From the NCBI RefSeq assembly GCF_014109725.1, contig NZ_CP058554.1, positions 1,736,001-1,800,000 of the forward strand: a stretch of DNA of 64,000 bases. The letters are read 5' to 3'. Below the pieces are notes generated by a model. It was not told the DNA's origin and made no database searches. It saw nothing but the letters and a program-made list of their open reading frames with translations. This DNA comes from Comamonas piscis (GTDB taxonomy: Bacteria; Pseudomonadota; Gammaproteobacteria; Burkholderiales; Burkholderiaceae_C). Below, piece by piece: positions 1 through 8,497 of this stretch; within the stretch, counting starts at the first letter, position 1; each line of letters starts with the position of its first letter. The translations under genes and the position numbers were made by a program.

Positions 1-816
1 CATGCGGTTGACATTGCCACCCACAAAGGCGTGCGGGTTGCTCTGCACCACGGCGACGAGCATCTGGTCCAGCGAGATATCGGCGGGCTTGTTCTGCGCG
101 GCGATGCGGCCCAAGGTGTCGCCACGTTGGGTGCGCACGGTGTCGCCGCCAGAGTTGTTGCTGGCGGTGGCCGGAATATTGGCACGTGGTGCTGGCGCAG
201 GGCGGGGCGCGGCAGCACTGCGGGTGGCGGGCGCTGGTGCCGGCGTGGCCGAGGCCAGCGGCTCCTCGATCACGCGCACAGGCGGTGCTGGTGGGCGGAT
301 GGCTGGGGCAGCGGCTGCGCTGAGCTGCGGCGCCACGGTGACGGCCGGTTCTGGCTTGCGCAGGTTGGGCGGGTCGAACAGCATGGTGTAGCTGCGCACG
401 ACCTGGCCGGAATTCCAGTTGGCGTCGATCACATAGTCGACAAAGGGGTCGTTGACTGCGCGCTGGGTGGTCAGCACGATCACCGCGGTGCCATTGGCGC
501 GGCGCTGCAGCTGGGCGCGCACGCCGCTGGCCGTACCTGAGTAGTCCATGCCCTGGGTGCGAAACACCGCAGACGAGGCGGTCTTGACCTGCAGAGTGTC
601 AGCTTCCGCGTCGGTGATTTGTGGAACTTCGATTTCCGCGCGCAGGGGCTCGCCCAGCGCGGATTTCACATTGATCTTGCCCAGCGCGAGCGCCGATGCT
701 TCCCCTGTGTACAGGCCAAAGGCTGCCATGGCGGCGGCAAGCGCAGTGATTTTCCAGCGATGCATAGTGCTATTTGATTGAATAGTAGAAGCGTGCGGGG
801 TTGTTTTTGTACCCAT
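1..816 (-). CDS. fimV: FimV-like pilus/peptidoglycan hub protein, N-terminal part (runs off window)
   Basis: Reading the minus strand from 816 gives an open frame that continues past position 1, so only about 272 N-terminal residues are present. There is a signal peptide (AAAMAAFGLYTGEASA), then the FimV N-terminal domain with LGKINVKSALGEPLRAEIEV. An Ala/Pro-rich linker follows, then a LysM-type segment from about residue 218 (VRTQRGDTLGRIAAQ). FimV is an inner-membrane peptidoglycan-binding protein that organises type IV pilus and secretion assembly and cell polarity. The ATG at 816 has a GGAGG Shine-Dalgarno 8 nt upstream; the next ATG (765) gives a more typical length before the signal peptide but has no ribosome site. 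Position next to asd matches other Burkholderiales. Pilus genes also lie at 46.5-53.5 kb. Confidence 0.85.
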   Translation of the reverse strand, partial: MGTKTTPHASTIQSNSTMHRWKITALAAAMAAFGLYTGEASALALGKINVKSALGEPLRAEIEVPQITDAEADTLQVKTASSAVFRTQGMDYSGTASGVRAQLQRRANGTAVIVLTTQRAVNDPFVDYVIDANWNSGQVVRSYTMLFDPPNLRKPEPAVTVAPQLSAAAAPAIRPPAPPVRVIEEPLASATPAPAPATRSAAAPRPAPAPRANIPATASNNSGGDTVRTQRGDTLGRIAAQNKPADISLDQMLVAVVQSNPHAFVGGNVNRM

Positions 817-1032
817 GAGAAAGCCCTCCCCCTAAGACGCGAAATCGGTAATTATCAGTAAAAAGAACCTTAACAGTAATGTGTTGGGGTGACAAGTTAA
901 GGAGCGGGCATCTCTTTTGTTAGGGTGCTTGGGCTCGCTCAGGGCTGTCCGATTGTTGTTCCGGAACAACTTTTCAGAGGGCGGGCACCCAGCGGGGTCC
1001 AGTCAGAACCTTTACCGAACTCACGATAGAAA

Positions 1033-1069
1033 ACACCTTCCGGCCGCCTGCTGCAGATCCGGAAGGTGT
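1033..1069 (-). terminator. Probable terminator downstream of asd
   Basis: An 11-bp perfect inverted repeat (ACACCTTCCGG, 1033-1043, with its complement at 1059-1069) has a 15-nt loop. On the minus strand it is followed by TTTCTAT. It lies 32 nt after the asd stop and before the fimV leader. The loop is long and the T-run short, so strength is uncertain. Confidence 0.6.
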
Positions 1070-1100
1070 AGTGTTTTGGTACCCGTTGGTCAGGCGTGCA

Positions 1101-2213
1101 TCAAGCGGCGAGCAGGATGCGCAGCATGCGGCGCAGTGGCTCGGCAGCGCCCCAAAGCAGCTGGTCGCCAATCACGAAGGCCGAGACATACTCAGGGCCC
1201 ATGTTCAGCTTGCGCACACGGCCCACAGCGACTTCCAGGCCACCGGTCACGGCAGCGGGGGTCAGTTCCTTGACGGTCACGGCGCGCTCGTTGGGCACCC
1301 ACTTGACCCAGTCGTTGCCGCCCTTGATCAAGGCTTCGATCTCGGCCAGTGGCAGGTCCTTGTTCAGCTTCAGGGTCAGCGCCAGGCTGTGGCAGCGCAT
1401 CGCGCCAATGCGCACGCACAGGCCGTCGACGGGGATGGTGGCGTCCGTGCCCAGGATCTTGTTGACCTCGGCCTGGCCCTTCCATTCTTCCTTGGACTGG
1501 CCGTTGTCCAGCTGTGCATCGATCCAGGGGATCAGGCCGCCAGCCAGAGGTGCGCCAAAGAACTCGGTGGACACATCGCTGCGGATGGTTTGGGCCACCT
1601 TGCGGTCGATCTCCAGAATGGCGGAAGCGGGCGTGGCCAGCTCATCGGCCACGGCGGCATGCACCACGCCCATGCCCTTGAGCAGTTCGCGCATGTGGTT
1701 GGCGCCGCCACCGGATGCGGCCTGGTAGGTCATCGACGAGACCCAGTCGACTAGGCCGGCGTTGAACAGGCCCGACAGGCCCATCAGCAAGATGGAGTTG
1801 GTGCAGTTGCCGCCAATCCAGTTCTTGCCGCCAGCGGCCAGCTTGCGCTGGATCAGTGCGTCGTTGACGGGATCCAGCACGATGACAGCGTCGTCTTGCA
1901 TGCGCAGCGACGATGCCGCATCGATCCAGTGGCCCTTCCAGCCGGCAGCGCGGATCTGGGGGAAGACTTCCTTGGTGTAGTCGCCGCCTTGGCAGGTGAT
2001 GATGATGTCGCACTTGGACAGCTCGGCGATGTCATTGGCATCCTTGAGCTGGGTGTGCACGGTGGCCATCGCCGGGGCCTTGCCGCCTGCGTTGGAGGTC
2101 GAGAAGAACACCGGCTCGATCAGCGCGAAGTCACCCTCGGCCTGCATACGGTCCATCAACACCGAGCCGACCATGCCGCGCCAGCCCACCAAACCTACCA
2201 ATTGCTTGCTCAT
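1101..2213 (-). CDS. asd: Aspartate-semialdehyde dehydrogenase
   Basis: The 370-aa protein has the length and start (VGLVGWRGMVGSVLMDRM, nucleotide-binding loop) of the proteobacterial enzyme. It reduces aspartyl phosphate to aspartate semialdehyde with NADPH, the branch point to lysine/diaminopimelate, threonine and methionine. The catalytic cysteine sits in GGNCTNSILLMGL near residue 135. The gene is separated from leuB by 485 nt that include a terminator, so it is probably transcribed on its own. It complements hom and thrC at 25-31 kb, which use its product. Confidence 0.97.
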   Translation of the reverse strand: MSKQLVGLVGWRGMVGSVLMDRMQAEGDFALIEPVFFSTSNAGGKAPAMATVHTQLKDANDIAELSKCDIIITCQGGDYTKEVFPQIRAAGWKGHWIDAASSLRMQDDAVIVLDPVNDALIQRKLAAGGKNWIGGNCTNSILLMGLSGLFNAGLVDWVSSMTYQAASGGGANHMRELLKGMGVVHAAVADELATPASAILEIDRKVAQTIRSDVSTEFFGAPLAGGLIPWIDAQLDNGQSKEEWKGQAEVNKILGTDATIPVDGLCVRIGAMRCHSLALTLKLNKDLPLAEIEALIKGGNDWVKWVPNERAVTVKELTPAAVTGGLEVAVGRVRKLNMGPEYVSAFVIGDQLLWGAAEPLRRMLRILLAA

Positions 2214-2698
2214 AAAACGCCCTTGTGTACCGAAAAAAATACCACGGGGGGCTGGGGCCTGGCTCGTCGGCCAGTGGAGAGGCGCACGACGAACCAGGCT
2301 GGATCAGCCGGTAATCTTCGTGGTGGTTGTGAATGTGTATGCGCGCGCAGCCACACCCGCCTCAATGGGGGTGATGGTGTTCAGCCAAGAAATAGGGCAG
2401 TGCGCAGACATAGGGAGCTATTCTAGCGCCAAAATTGGAAAGCTGTGCAAGCGTTTTTAAAAATTTCAAGTGTTGGCGCATCGAAGCGCATGAAAATACG
2501 ACGTTAAAAACTATTTTTCGTCCATTTATGGTTTTTTAATTCGTCGAAATGACTAAGGCGGCGGGTGTCCTTGGCTTGCGTCGTCGTTTTGGTGCTCAAA
2601 TGTGGGGGTGCTTGCGCGGTAGAGGCGGTACATCCATCCGCAGACGAAAAAAAGCGACCCGCAGGTCGCTCTTGGAGAAGCATCGTGAAGACGGCTGT
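2214..2698. other. Intergenic region between asd and leuB
   Basis: No gene is supported here. The leuB side holds a clear terminator at 2646-2670. The middle (about 2440-2545) is strikingly AT-rich for this genome, with runs such as TTTTTAAAAATTT, and is the likely place of the asd promoter on the minus strand. I could not pick one convincing -35/-10 pair. Confidence 0.6.
2646..2670 (-). terminator. Intrinsic terminator of the leu operon
   Basis: On the minus strand AGCGACC pairs with GGTCGCT across a four-base loop and is followed directly by seven T residues. It lies 29 nt after the leuB stop codon, so it ends the leuC-leuD-leuB transcript. Confidence 0.9.
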
Positions 2699-3766
2699 TT
2701 ACAGTGCGGCTACCACGGCGTCGCCCATTTGCTGGGTGCCCACCTTGGTCGTGCCTTCGCTGTAGATGTCGGGCGTGCGCAGGCCTTGGGCCAGCACCTT
2801 TTGCACGGCGGCTTCGATCTTCTGGGCAGCGGCTTCCTGGCCCAGGCTGAAGCGCAGCATCATCGCGGCCGACAGGATGGTGGCCAGCGGGTTGGCGACG
2901 CCCTTGCCGGCGATGTCTGGTGCCGAGCCATGGCTGGGCTCGTACAGGCCTTGCTTTTTGTCGTTCAGGCTGGCCGAAGGCAGCATGCCGATCGAGCCGG
3001 TCAGCATCGAGGCTTCGTCGCTCAGGATGTCGCCGAACATATTGCCGGTGACGACCACGTCAAAACGCTTGGGTTCCTTGACCAGCTGCATTGCGGCGTT
3101 GTCCACATACATGTGGTCCAGCTGCACATCGGGGTACTGCTTGCCCACTTCGGTCATCACGTCCTTCCACAGTTGGAAGGTTTCCAGCACATTGGCCTTG
3201 TCCACGCTGGTCACGCGCTTGCTGCGCTTTTGCGCGGCCTGGAAGGCCACATGGCCGATGCGCTCGATCTCCGGGCGGCTGTAGCGCATGGTGTCAAAGG
3301 CTTCTTCGGCGCCGGGGAAGTGGCCATCTGGCGCAGTGCGTCGGCCACGGGGCTGGCCAAAGTAGATGTCGCCGGTCAGCTCGCGGATGATCAGGATATC
3401 GAGGCCGGACACCAGCTCAGGCTTGAGGCTGGAGGCGTGGGTCAGCTCTTTGTAGCAGATGGCAGGGCGGAAGTTGGCGAACAGGCCCAGGGCCTTGCGC
3501 AGACCCAGAATGGCTTGCTCGGGGCGCAGTGCGCGCTCCAGGGTGTCGTACTTCCAGTCGCCCACGGCGCCGAACAGGATGGCGTCCGAAGCCTGTGCCA
3601 GCTCCAGGGTAGCCGGTGGCAGTGGGTGGCCGGAGGCCTCATAGGCGGCGCCGCCCACAGGCGCGCTTTGCAGCTGCAGGTCCAGCTTCAAGGCATCAAG
3701 CACCTTGACAGCTTCTGCAACGATTTCTGGGCCAATGCCGTCTCCGGGCAACACTGCAATTTTCAT
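2699..3766 (-). CDS. leuB: 3-isopropylmalate dehydrogenase
   Basis: The 355-aa protein oxidatively decarboxylates 3-isopropylmalate to 2-oxoisocaproate with NAD+, the third step of leucine synthesis. It begins MKIAVLPGDGIGPEIV, the standard LeuB start. It carries the family signature region GNMFGDILSDEASML and the NAD-binding EPSHGSAPDIAG segment. An in-frame GTG four codons upstream exists, but the ATG at 3766 matches the family and is preferred. It is the last gene of the leuC-leuD-leuB cluster, 72 nt after leuD and followed by a strong terminator. Confidence 0.97.
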   Translation of the reverse strand: MKIAVLPGDGIGPEIVAEAVKVLDALKLDLQLQSAPVGGAAYEASGHPLPPATLELAQASDAILFGAVGDWKYDTLERALRPEQAILGLRKALGLFANFRPAICYKELTHASSLKPELVSGLDILIIRELTGDIYFGQPRGRRTAPDGHFPGAEEAFDTMRYSRPEIERIGHVAFQAAQKRSKRVTSVDKANVLETFQLWKDVMTEVGKQYPDVQLDHMYVDNAAMQLVKEPKRFDVVVTGNMFGDILSDEASMLTGSIGMLPSASLNDKKQGLYEPSHGSAPDIAGKGVANPLATILSAAMMLRFSLGQEAAAQKIEAAVQKVLAQGLRTPDIYSEGTTKVGTQQMGDAVVAAL

Positions 3767-3838
3767 GGTTTTTCTCACTGAGGGATAGCGGCCTGCGCCC
3801 GGGCAAGGCGCGCAGGAGGGGAAGGTGTCTGTCTAGGG

Positions 3839-4501
3839 TCAGGCCTTGGCTTGCACCAGGCTGTGCGCCAGCCAGGGCTTGGTGGCCAGGCGATTGGCTT
3901 CATAGGCCTGGATCTTGTCCTTGTGGCGCAGGGTCAGGCCGATGTCGTCAAAGCCATTGAGCAGGCAGTACTTGCGAAAGGCGATGACATCAAAGGGTAT
4001 GGCCTCGCCACCGGGGCGCAGGATCACTTGCTGCTCCAGGTCGATGGTCAGGCTGTAGCCGGGGTTGACGGCGACTTCGTTGAACAGCAGGTCCATCGTG
4101 GCCTCGGGCAGCACGATGGGCAGCAGACCGTTCTTGAAGCAGTTGTTGAAGAAAATATCGGCAAAGCTAGGTGCCAGGATGGCGCGGAAGCCGAACTGGT
4201 CCAGCGCCCAGGGCGCATGCTCACGGCTGGAGCCGCAGCCAAAGTTCTTGCGTGCGATCAGGATGCTGGCGCCTTGGTAGCGCTGCTGGTTGAGCACAAA
4301 GTCCGGGTTGGGCTTGCGGGCCGATTCGGGCACGCCGGGCTGGCCGGGCTGGTCCAGGTAGCGCCATTCGTCGAAGGCGTTAACGCCAAAGCCGGTCTTC
4401 TTGATCGACTTCAGAAACTGCTTGGGAATGATCGCGTCGGTGTCGACGTTCTCGCGGTCCATGGGAGCGACCAAGCCCTGGTGGATGGTGAATTTTTGCA
4501 T
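3839..4501 (-). CDS. leuD: 3-isopropylmalate dehydratase small subunit
   Basis: The 220-aa small (swivel) subunit works with LeuC to isomerise 2-isopropylmalate to 3-isopropylmalate. Family marks are DRENVDTDAIIPKQFLKS near the start and the substrate-loop region NFGCGSSREHAPWAL. The ATG at 4501 has AAGG 8-9 nt upstream; a TTG two codons earlier is less likely. Unusually for a LeuC-LeuD pair, a 41-codon lipoprotein gene lies between the two subunit genes. Confidence 0.97.
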   Translation of the reverse strand: MQKFTIHQGLVAPMDRENVDTDAIIPKQFLKSIKKTGFGVNAFDEWRYLDQPGQPGVPESARKPNPDFVLNQQRYQGASILIARKNFGCGSSREHAPWALDQFGFRAILAPSFADIFFNNCFKNGLLPIVLPEATMDLLFNEVAVNPGYSLTIDLEQQVILRPGGEAIPFDVIAFRKYCLLNGFDDIGLTLRHKDKIQAYEANRLATKPWLAHSLVQAKA

Positions 4502-4566
4502 GTGCAAGCCTTTGGGGCTGCCAGCGTCCAGTGAGAGGATGCTGGCAGCGGAGTAGGTGAGGGGTA

Positions 4567-4692
4567 TTAACGTGCTGCGCGGGAGATGGCGTTGCCCGCG
4601 CCCTGCACATCCTGGCCAATACCGTGGACGGTGTTGCAGCCAGACAGCAGCGCGGCGAGCGCGATGGTGAGGAAGGCGAAACGGGTTTTCAT
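4567..4692 (-). CDS. Entericidin-like small lipoprotein
   Basis: The 41-aa product is MKTRFAFL..., a hydrophobic stretch and a lipobox (LLSGC, Cys19), followed by NTVHGIGQDVQGAGNAISRAAR. This matches the entericidin A/B family (small lipoproteins with a C-terminal GxGxDV..AG..I pattern). Such proteins are lipid-modified and anchored in the envelope; entericidin pairs were described in E. coli as a bacteriolytic/antidote system. The ribosome site AGGAG lies 7 nt before the ATG and the gene starts 16 nt after the leuC stop, so it is co-transcribed with the leucine genes. No partner entericidin is visible nearby. Function here is unknown. Confidence 0.88.
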   Translation of the reverse strand: MKTRFAFLTIALAALLSGCNTVHGIGQDVQGAGNAISRAAR

Positions 4693-4708
4693 CGCATAGC
4701 TCCTGGGG

Positions 4709-6133
4709 TCAGACAAAACGGCGAATGTCGACAAAGTGGCCGTGCACCGCTGCCGCTGCCGCCATCGCGGGGCTGACGAGGTGGGTGCGGCCACCGGCGC
4801 CCTGACGGCCTTCAAAGTTGCGGTTGCTGGTCGATGCGCAGCGCTCGCCCGGCTCCAGGCGGTCGGCGTTCATCGCCAGGCACATCGAGCAACCGGGCTC
4901 ACGCCACTCAAAACCGGCGGCGGTGAAGATCTGGTCCAGGCCCTCGGCCTCGGCCTGGGCCTTGACCAGGCCGGAGCCAGGAACCACCATCGCCAGCTTC
5001 ACGTTCTTGGCCACTTTCTGGCCCAGCTTCTTGACGACGGCCGCAGCCTCGCGCATGTCTTCGATGCGGCTGTTGGTGCAGCTGCCGATGAACACCTTGT
5101 CAATGAAGATGTCATTGATCGGCTTGCCGGGCTCCAGGTTCATATAGGTCAGCGCACGCTCGATGGCACCGCGCTTGTTCGGGTCCTTTTCCTTGTCCGG
5201 ATCGGGCACGGTCGCATCGACGCCCAGCACCATCTCGGGGCTGGTGCCCCAGGTGACTTGGGGGACGATGTCTTCGGCGCGCAAGGTGACCACGGTGTCG
5301 AACTTGGCATCCACATCGGAATGCAAGGTCTTCCAGTAGTTGGCGGCCTGCTCCCATTCCACGCCGGTAGGGGCCAGCGGGCGGCCCTTGACGTAGTCGA
5401 TGGTCTTGCTGTCCACAGCGACTAGGCCTGCGCGGGCGCCGGCTTCAATGGCCATGTTGCAGACGGTCATGCGGCCTTCGATGGACAGGTCGCGGATGGC
5501 AGAGCCGGCAAACTCGATGGTGTAGCCGGTGCCGCCTGCCGTGCCAATGCGGCCGATGATGGCCAGCACGATGTCCTTGGCCGTCACGCCAGGTGCCACC
5601 TTGCCGTCCACCTTGATCAGCATGTTCTTGGCCTTTTTGGCCAGCAGGGTCTGGGTGGCCATCACGTGCTCGACTTCGGAAGTGCCGATGCCGTGTGCCA
5701 GTGCGCCAAAGGCACCATGGGTGCTGGTGTGGCTGTCGCCGCAGACCACCGTCATGCCCGGCAAGGTGGCGCCTTGCTCGGGGCCCATCACGTGGACGAT
5801 GCCCTGGCCCTTGTCCATGAAGGGGAAGAAGGCGGCAGCGCCGAATTCGCCAATGTTGTCGTTCAGGGTGACGATCTGCTCTTTGCTGATCGGGTCTTCA
5901 ATACCGTCATAGCCGCGTTCCCAGCCGGTGGTCGGCGTGTTGTGGTCGGCCGTGGCCACCACCGAGCTGACCCGCCACAGCTTGCGGCCCGCTACGCGCA
6001 GGCCTTCAAAGGCCTGCGGGCTGGTCACCTCGTGGACCAGATGGCGGTCGATGTACAAAACAGCGGTGCCATCCTCTTCGGTGTGGATGGTGTGCTCGTC
6101 AAAAATCTTGTCGTAGAGGGTGCGTCCGGTCAT
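4709..6133 (-). CDS. leuC: 3-isopropylmalate dehydratase large subunit
   Basis: The 474-aa aconitase-family enzyme binds a [4Fe-4S] cluster and, with LeuD, performs the second step of leucine synthesis. It begins MTGRTLYDKIFDEHTI. It contains VCGDSHTSTHGAFGALAHGIGTS, VFIGSCTNSRIEDMREAA and WREPGCSMCLAMNAD, which together provide the three cluster cysteines. The ATG at 6133 matches the family start; the frame is open 16 codons further upstream without any sign of use. A LysR gene ends 44 nt upstream on the same strand. Confidence 0.97.
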   Translation of the reverse strand: MTGRTLYDKIFDEHTIHTEEDGTAVLYIDRHLVHEVTSPQAFEGLRVAGRKLWRVSSVVATADHNTPTTGWERGYDGIEDPISKEQIVTLNDNIGEFGAAAFFPFMDKGQGIVHVMGPEQGATLPGMTVVCGDSHTSTHGAFGALAHGIGTSEVEHVMATQTLLAKKAKNMLIKVDGKVAPGVTAKDIVLAIIGRIGTAGGTGYTIEFAGSAIRDLSIEGRMTVCNMAIEAGARAGLVAVDSKTIDYVKGRPLAPTGVEWEQAANYWKTLHSDVDAKFDTVVTLRAEDIVPQVTWGTSPEMVLGVDATVPDPDKEKDPNKRGAIERALTYMNLEPGKPINDIFIDKVFIGSCTNSRIEDMREAAAVVKKLGQKVAKNVKLAMVVPGSGLVKAQAEAEGLDQIFTAAGFEWREPGCSMCLAMNADRLEPGERCASTSNRNFEGRQGAGGRTHLVSPAMAAAAAVHGHFVDIRRFV

Positions 6134-6177
6134 CGTGGTTCTCTGTGGGTCAAGGGTTTCGTCAAGGGGGCGAAATA

Positions 6178-7176
6178 TCAAAGGTGGGCAAAGGTCTGCA
6201 GGTTGACTGACAGCGCGGTGTCTGGGTGCTCAGCGGCGGCCGCCTCTACGGCAGGCCGGGGACTGAGGTGCTCCACCAGCAGGCGCGCTGTCACCGGCAG
6301 CGCATCAAAATCGCGGGCCATCAGCCGCAGTTCGCGGTGGGCCCAGGCATCTTCCAGGCGAATGCCGCGCAGGTTGCCCACGCCATGCATCAGCGCAAAG
6401 GCGCGGTCCGGCAGCAGGCCAATGCCCAGGCCGTTGTCGATCATGCGGCACATGGCATCGAGGCTGGTGACCTGGATGCGCTGGCGCAGCGGCCGGCGCA
6501 GCTGGGCCGATGCGGTGCGCATGGCCTGGCTGATGCTGCTGCCCGATTGCAGGCCAACGATGTCCCATTCCAGCGCTTCTTCAAAGCTGATGCTGTTGCG
6601 CTGGGCCAGGTCATGGTCCAGCGGCACCACCAGCATCAGGTGGTCGCTGCGGTAGGGGCGCGATTGCAGGTCCAGCTCGGCGGTGTTGGCCAGCGCATCG
6701 GGGTTGCAGATGCCCAGGTCAGCCGTGCCTTCATGCACGGCCTGGATGACCTCGGCGCTCAAATGCTCTTGCAGGTCAATCTTGATCTGGTTGTGTGCGC
6801 GCGCAAAACTGCCCAGGTCCTCGGGCAGAAACTGCACGATCGCAGAAATATTGGCATGGATGCGCACATGGCCGCGCACGCCATCGGCGTACTCGCTCAG
6901 CTCGCCTTGCATGCGCTCCAGGCCAAACAGCACATTGCGGGCATGGTGCAGCAGGCTCTCTCCTGCGGGTGTGAGGGTGACGCCACGGCTGTGGCGGTAG
7001 AGCAGCTGCGTGTCTACCGCCGTTTCCAGATCGGACAGGCGCTTGCTGACGGCCGATGCCGCAATGAACTCTCGCTCCGCCGCCCGGCCAATGCTGCCCA
7101 GCTCGCACACCGCTACAAACAGCTGGAGCGAGGTCAGGTCAATGCGGCGCGCAAAACTGCGCTCTGAGCTTTTCAT
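6178..7176 (-). CDS. LysR-family transcriptional regulator upstream of leuC
   Basis: The 332-aa protein has an N-terminal winged helix-turn-helix (LTSLQLFVAVCELGSIGRAA, then SAVSKRLSDLETAV) at about residues 14-75. A type-2 periplasmic-binding-like effector domain follows. The gene ends 44 nt before leuC on the same strand, so it may be the first gene of the leucine operon or regulate it. The effector is not identifiable from sequence. A short palindrome TTTATCTATAAA lies at 7215-7226, 39 nt before the start, in an AT-rich stretch that could hold the promoter and an autoregulatory site (inference). Confidence 0.9.
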   Translation of the reverse strand: MKSSERSFARRIDLTSLQLFVAVCELGSIGRAAEREFIAASAVSKRLSDLETAVDTQLLYRHSRGVTLTPAGESLLHHARNVLFGLERMQGELSEYADGVRGHVRIHANISAIVQFLPEDLGSFARAHNQIKIDLQEHLSAEVIQAVHEGTADLGICNPDALANTAELDLQSRPYRSDHLMLVVPLDHDLAQRNSISFEEALEWDIVGLQSGSSISQAMRTASAQLRRPLRQRIQVTSLDAMCRMIDNGLGIGLLPDRAFALMHGVGNLRGIRLEDAWAHRELRLMARDFDALPVTARLLVEHLSPRPAVEAAAAEHPDTALSVNLQTFAHL

Positions 7177-7419
7177 GGCGGGGAGGTATCGTATTTTTAG
7201 AAATCAGCAGCTATTTTATCTATAAATAACGTGCCTGGTATCGTGGATGACGATGGCTGATGTGTCATTTGCATGAAAACGTAGCGGGGTGCTCGGGCAA
7301 GGAGGTTTGTCCGTCGGCGTTGAATGTGTTCGTTTTTGTAAAGCCTTGACCCCATTCGCTGGGCTCACCGCGATTGAGCAGACATCGCAAGCAGCGATGC
7401 TCTAGAAACGGAATCATCC

Positions 7420-8409
7420 ATGTCTTCTCGCTCCCCTTCCTTCGGCCTGTTCAGCGCGTGTCCTGGTGGCCTGGCGGCCATTGCCATCGCGGTGGCCGCC
7501 TTGCTGGCCGGCTGCTCGCCAGATGCCGGGCAGAGCGCGCCGCCCGCTGAAGCGCAAATGGCCGCCCCGGCCGCACCCGCACCGGTAGCGCCGATGGCTG
7601 CGCGCTCCATGGCCAAGATGGCGACGAAGGAGATGGCGCCCGCCGCCGATATGGCCATGGGGCAGGGCGGTGCGGCCGCACCCAGCGAGCGCTTTCTGGC
7701 GATCAGCCACCGCATCCAGGTGGAGACGCCGGCGGCCGAGCTGGCCGGGCTGTGGGAAGAAGTCAAGGCGCGCTGCGAGCGGCTGGACTGCTATGTCGAG
7801 GGCTCGCAGCTGCGGCGCGAAACCCTGCAGTCGGCGGCCGAGGCCATGCTGGCGATGCGGGTCAGCCCCCAGGACTTTGCCGCGCTGACCTCGTCGCTGG
7901 GCGCTGGCGCCCGGGTGCTCAACCACCAGACCACGACCGAGGACAAGACCTACGAGGTCGTGGATGTGGAGGCGCAAATCAAGAACCGCACCGAATACCG
8001 TGACAGCCTGCGTGCGCTGATGCTGGAGAAGAATGTCAAACGCACTCTGCAGGACCTGATGGCGATCCGCGACACGCTCTCCCAGGTCCAGGCCGAGATC
8101 GATGCGGCCAACACCCACCGCGCGCTGTTGCAGCGCGATACCGCCAAGCAGTTTGTGCAGATGCGGTTCCAGCCCACGCGCGCCATCGTCAGTGGCACCT
8201 ACAGCCCCTGGCAGCAGACCTGGCAGCACAGCTGGGATGGCCTGACCCGCAGCATGCAGTCGCTGATTCTGACGGCGGCCCAGTCACTGCCGTGGTTGCT
8301 GGCGCTGGCCTTGGTGGTTCTGCTGCCGCTGCGCTTCGCCATCAAACGCTGGCTGCGCCGCAGCGCTGCCCGGGCGCAAGTGGCACACCAGGCAGATACC
8401 AAGAGCTGA
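7420..8409 (+). CDS. DUF4349-domain lipoprotein with C-terminal membrane anchor
   Basis: The 329-aa protein starts with a long signal and a lipobox (LLAGC, Cys32), then an Ala/Pro/Met-rich linker to about residue 85. The DUF4349 core follows (ERFLAISHRIQVETP ... VVDVEAQIKNRTEYRDSLR), with a helical coiled-coil-prone region. A single transmembrane helix near residues 285-310 (SLPWLLALALVVLLPLRF) ends in a basic tail. DUF4349 proteins are envelope proteins of unknown role. The gene stands alone between the divergent leu-operon LysR and the convergent dnaJ. Confidence 0.88.
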   Translation: MSSRSPSFGLFSACPGGLAAIAIAVAALLAGCSPDAGQSAPPAEAQMAAPAAPAPVAPMAARSMAKMATKEMAPAADMAMGQGGAAAPSERFLAISHRIQVETPAAELAGLWEEVKARCERLDCYVEGSQLRRETLQSAAEAMLAMRVSPQDFAALTSSLGAGARVLNHQTTTEDKTYEVVDVEAQIKNRTEYRDSLRALMLEKNVKRTLQDLMAIRDTLSQVQAEIDAANTHRALLQRDTAKQFVQMRFQPTRAIVSGTYSPWQQTWQHSWDGLTRSMQSLILTAAQSLPWLLALALVVLLPLRFAIKRWLRRSAARAQVAHQADTKS

Positions 8410-8426
8410 GAAGCGCAGTGGCCATG

Positions 8427-8453
8427 AAAAAAGCACCAGCAATGCTGGTGCTT
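8427..8453 (-). terminator. Intrinsic terminator of dnaJ (grpE-dnaK-dnaJ cluster)
   Basis: On the minus strand AAGCACCAGC pairs perfectly with GCTGGTGCTT across a 3-nt loop and runs straight into a T tract. It lies 45 nt after the dnaJ stop. In the plus direction the same stem follows the DUF4349 gene by 18 nt but lacks a T tract. Confidence 0.9.
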
Positions 8454-8497
8454 GGCAGAGGGGGCGCCGCATCGGGCAGATGCGGCGGTTCTCTTTA

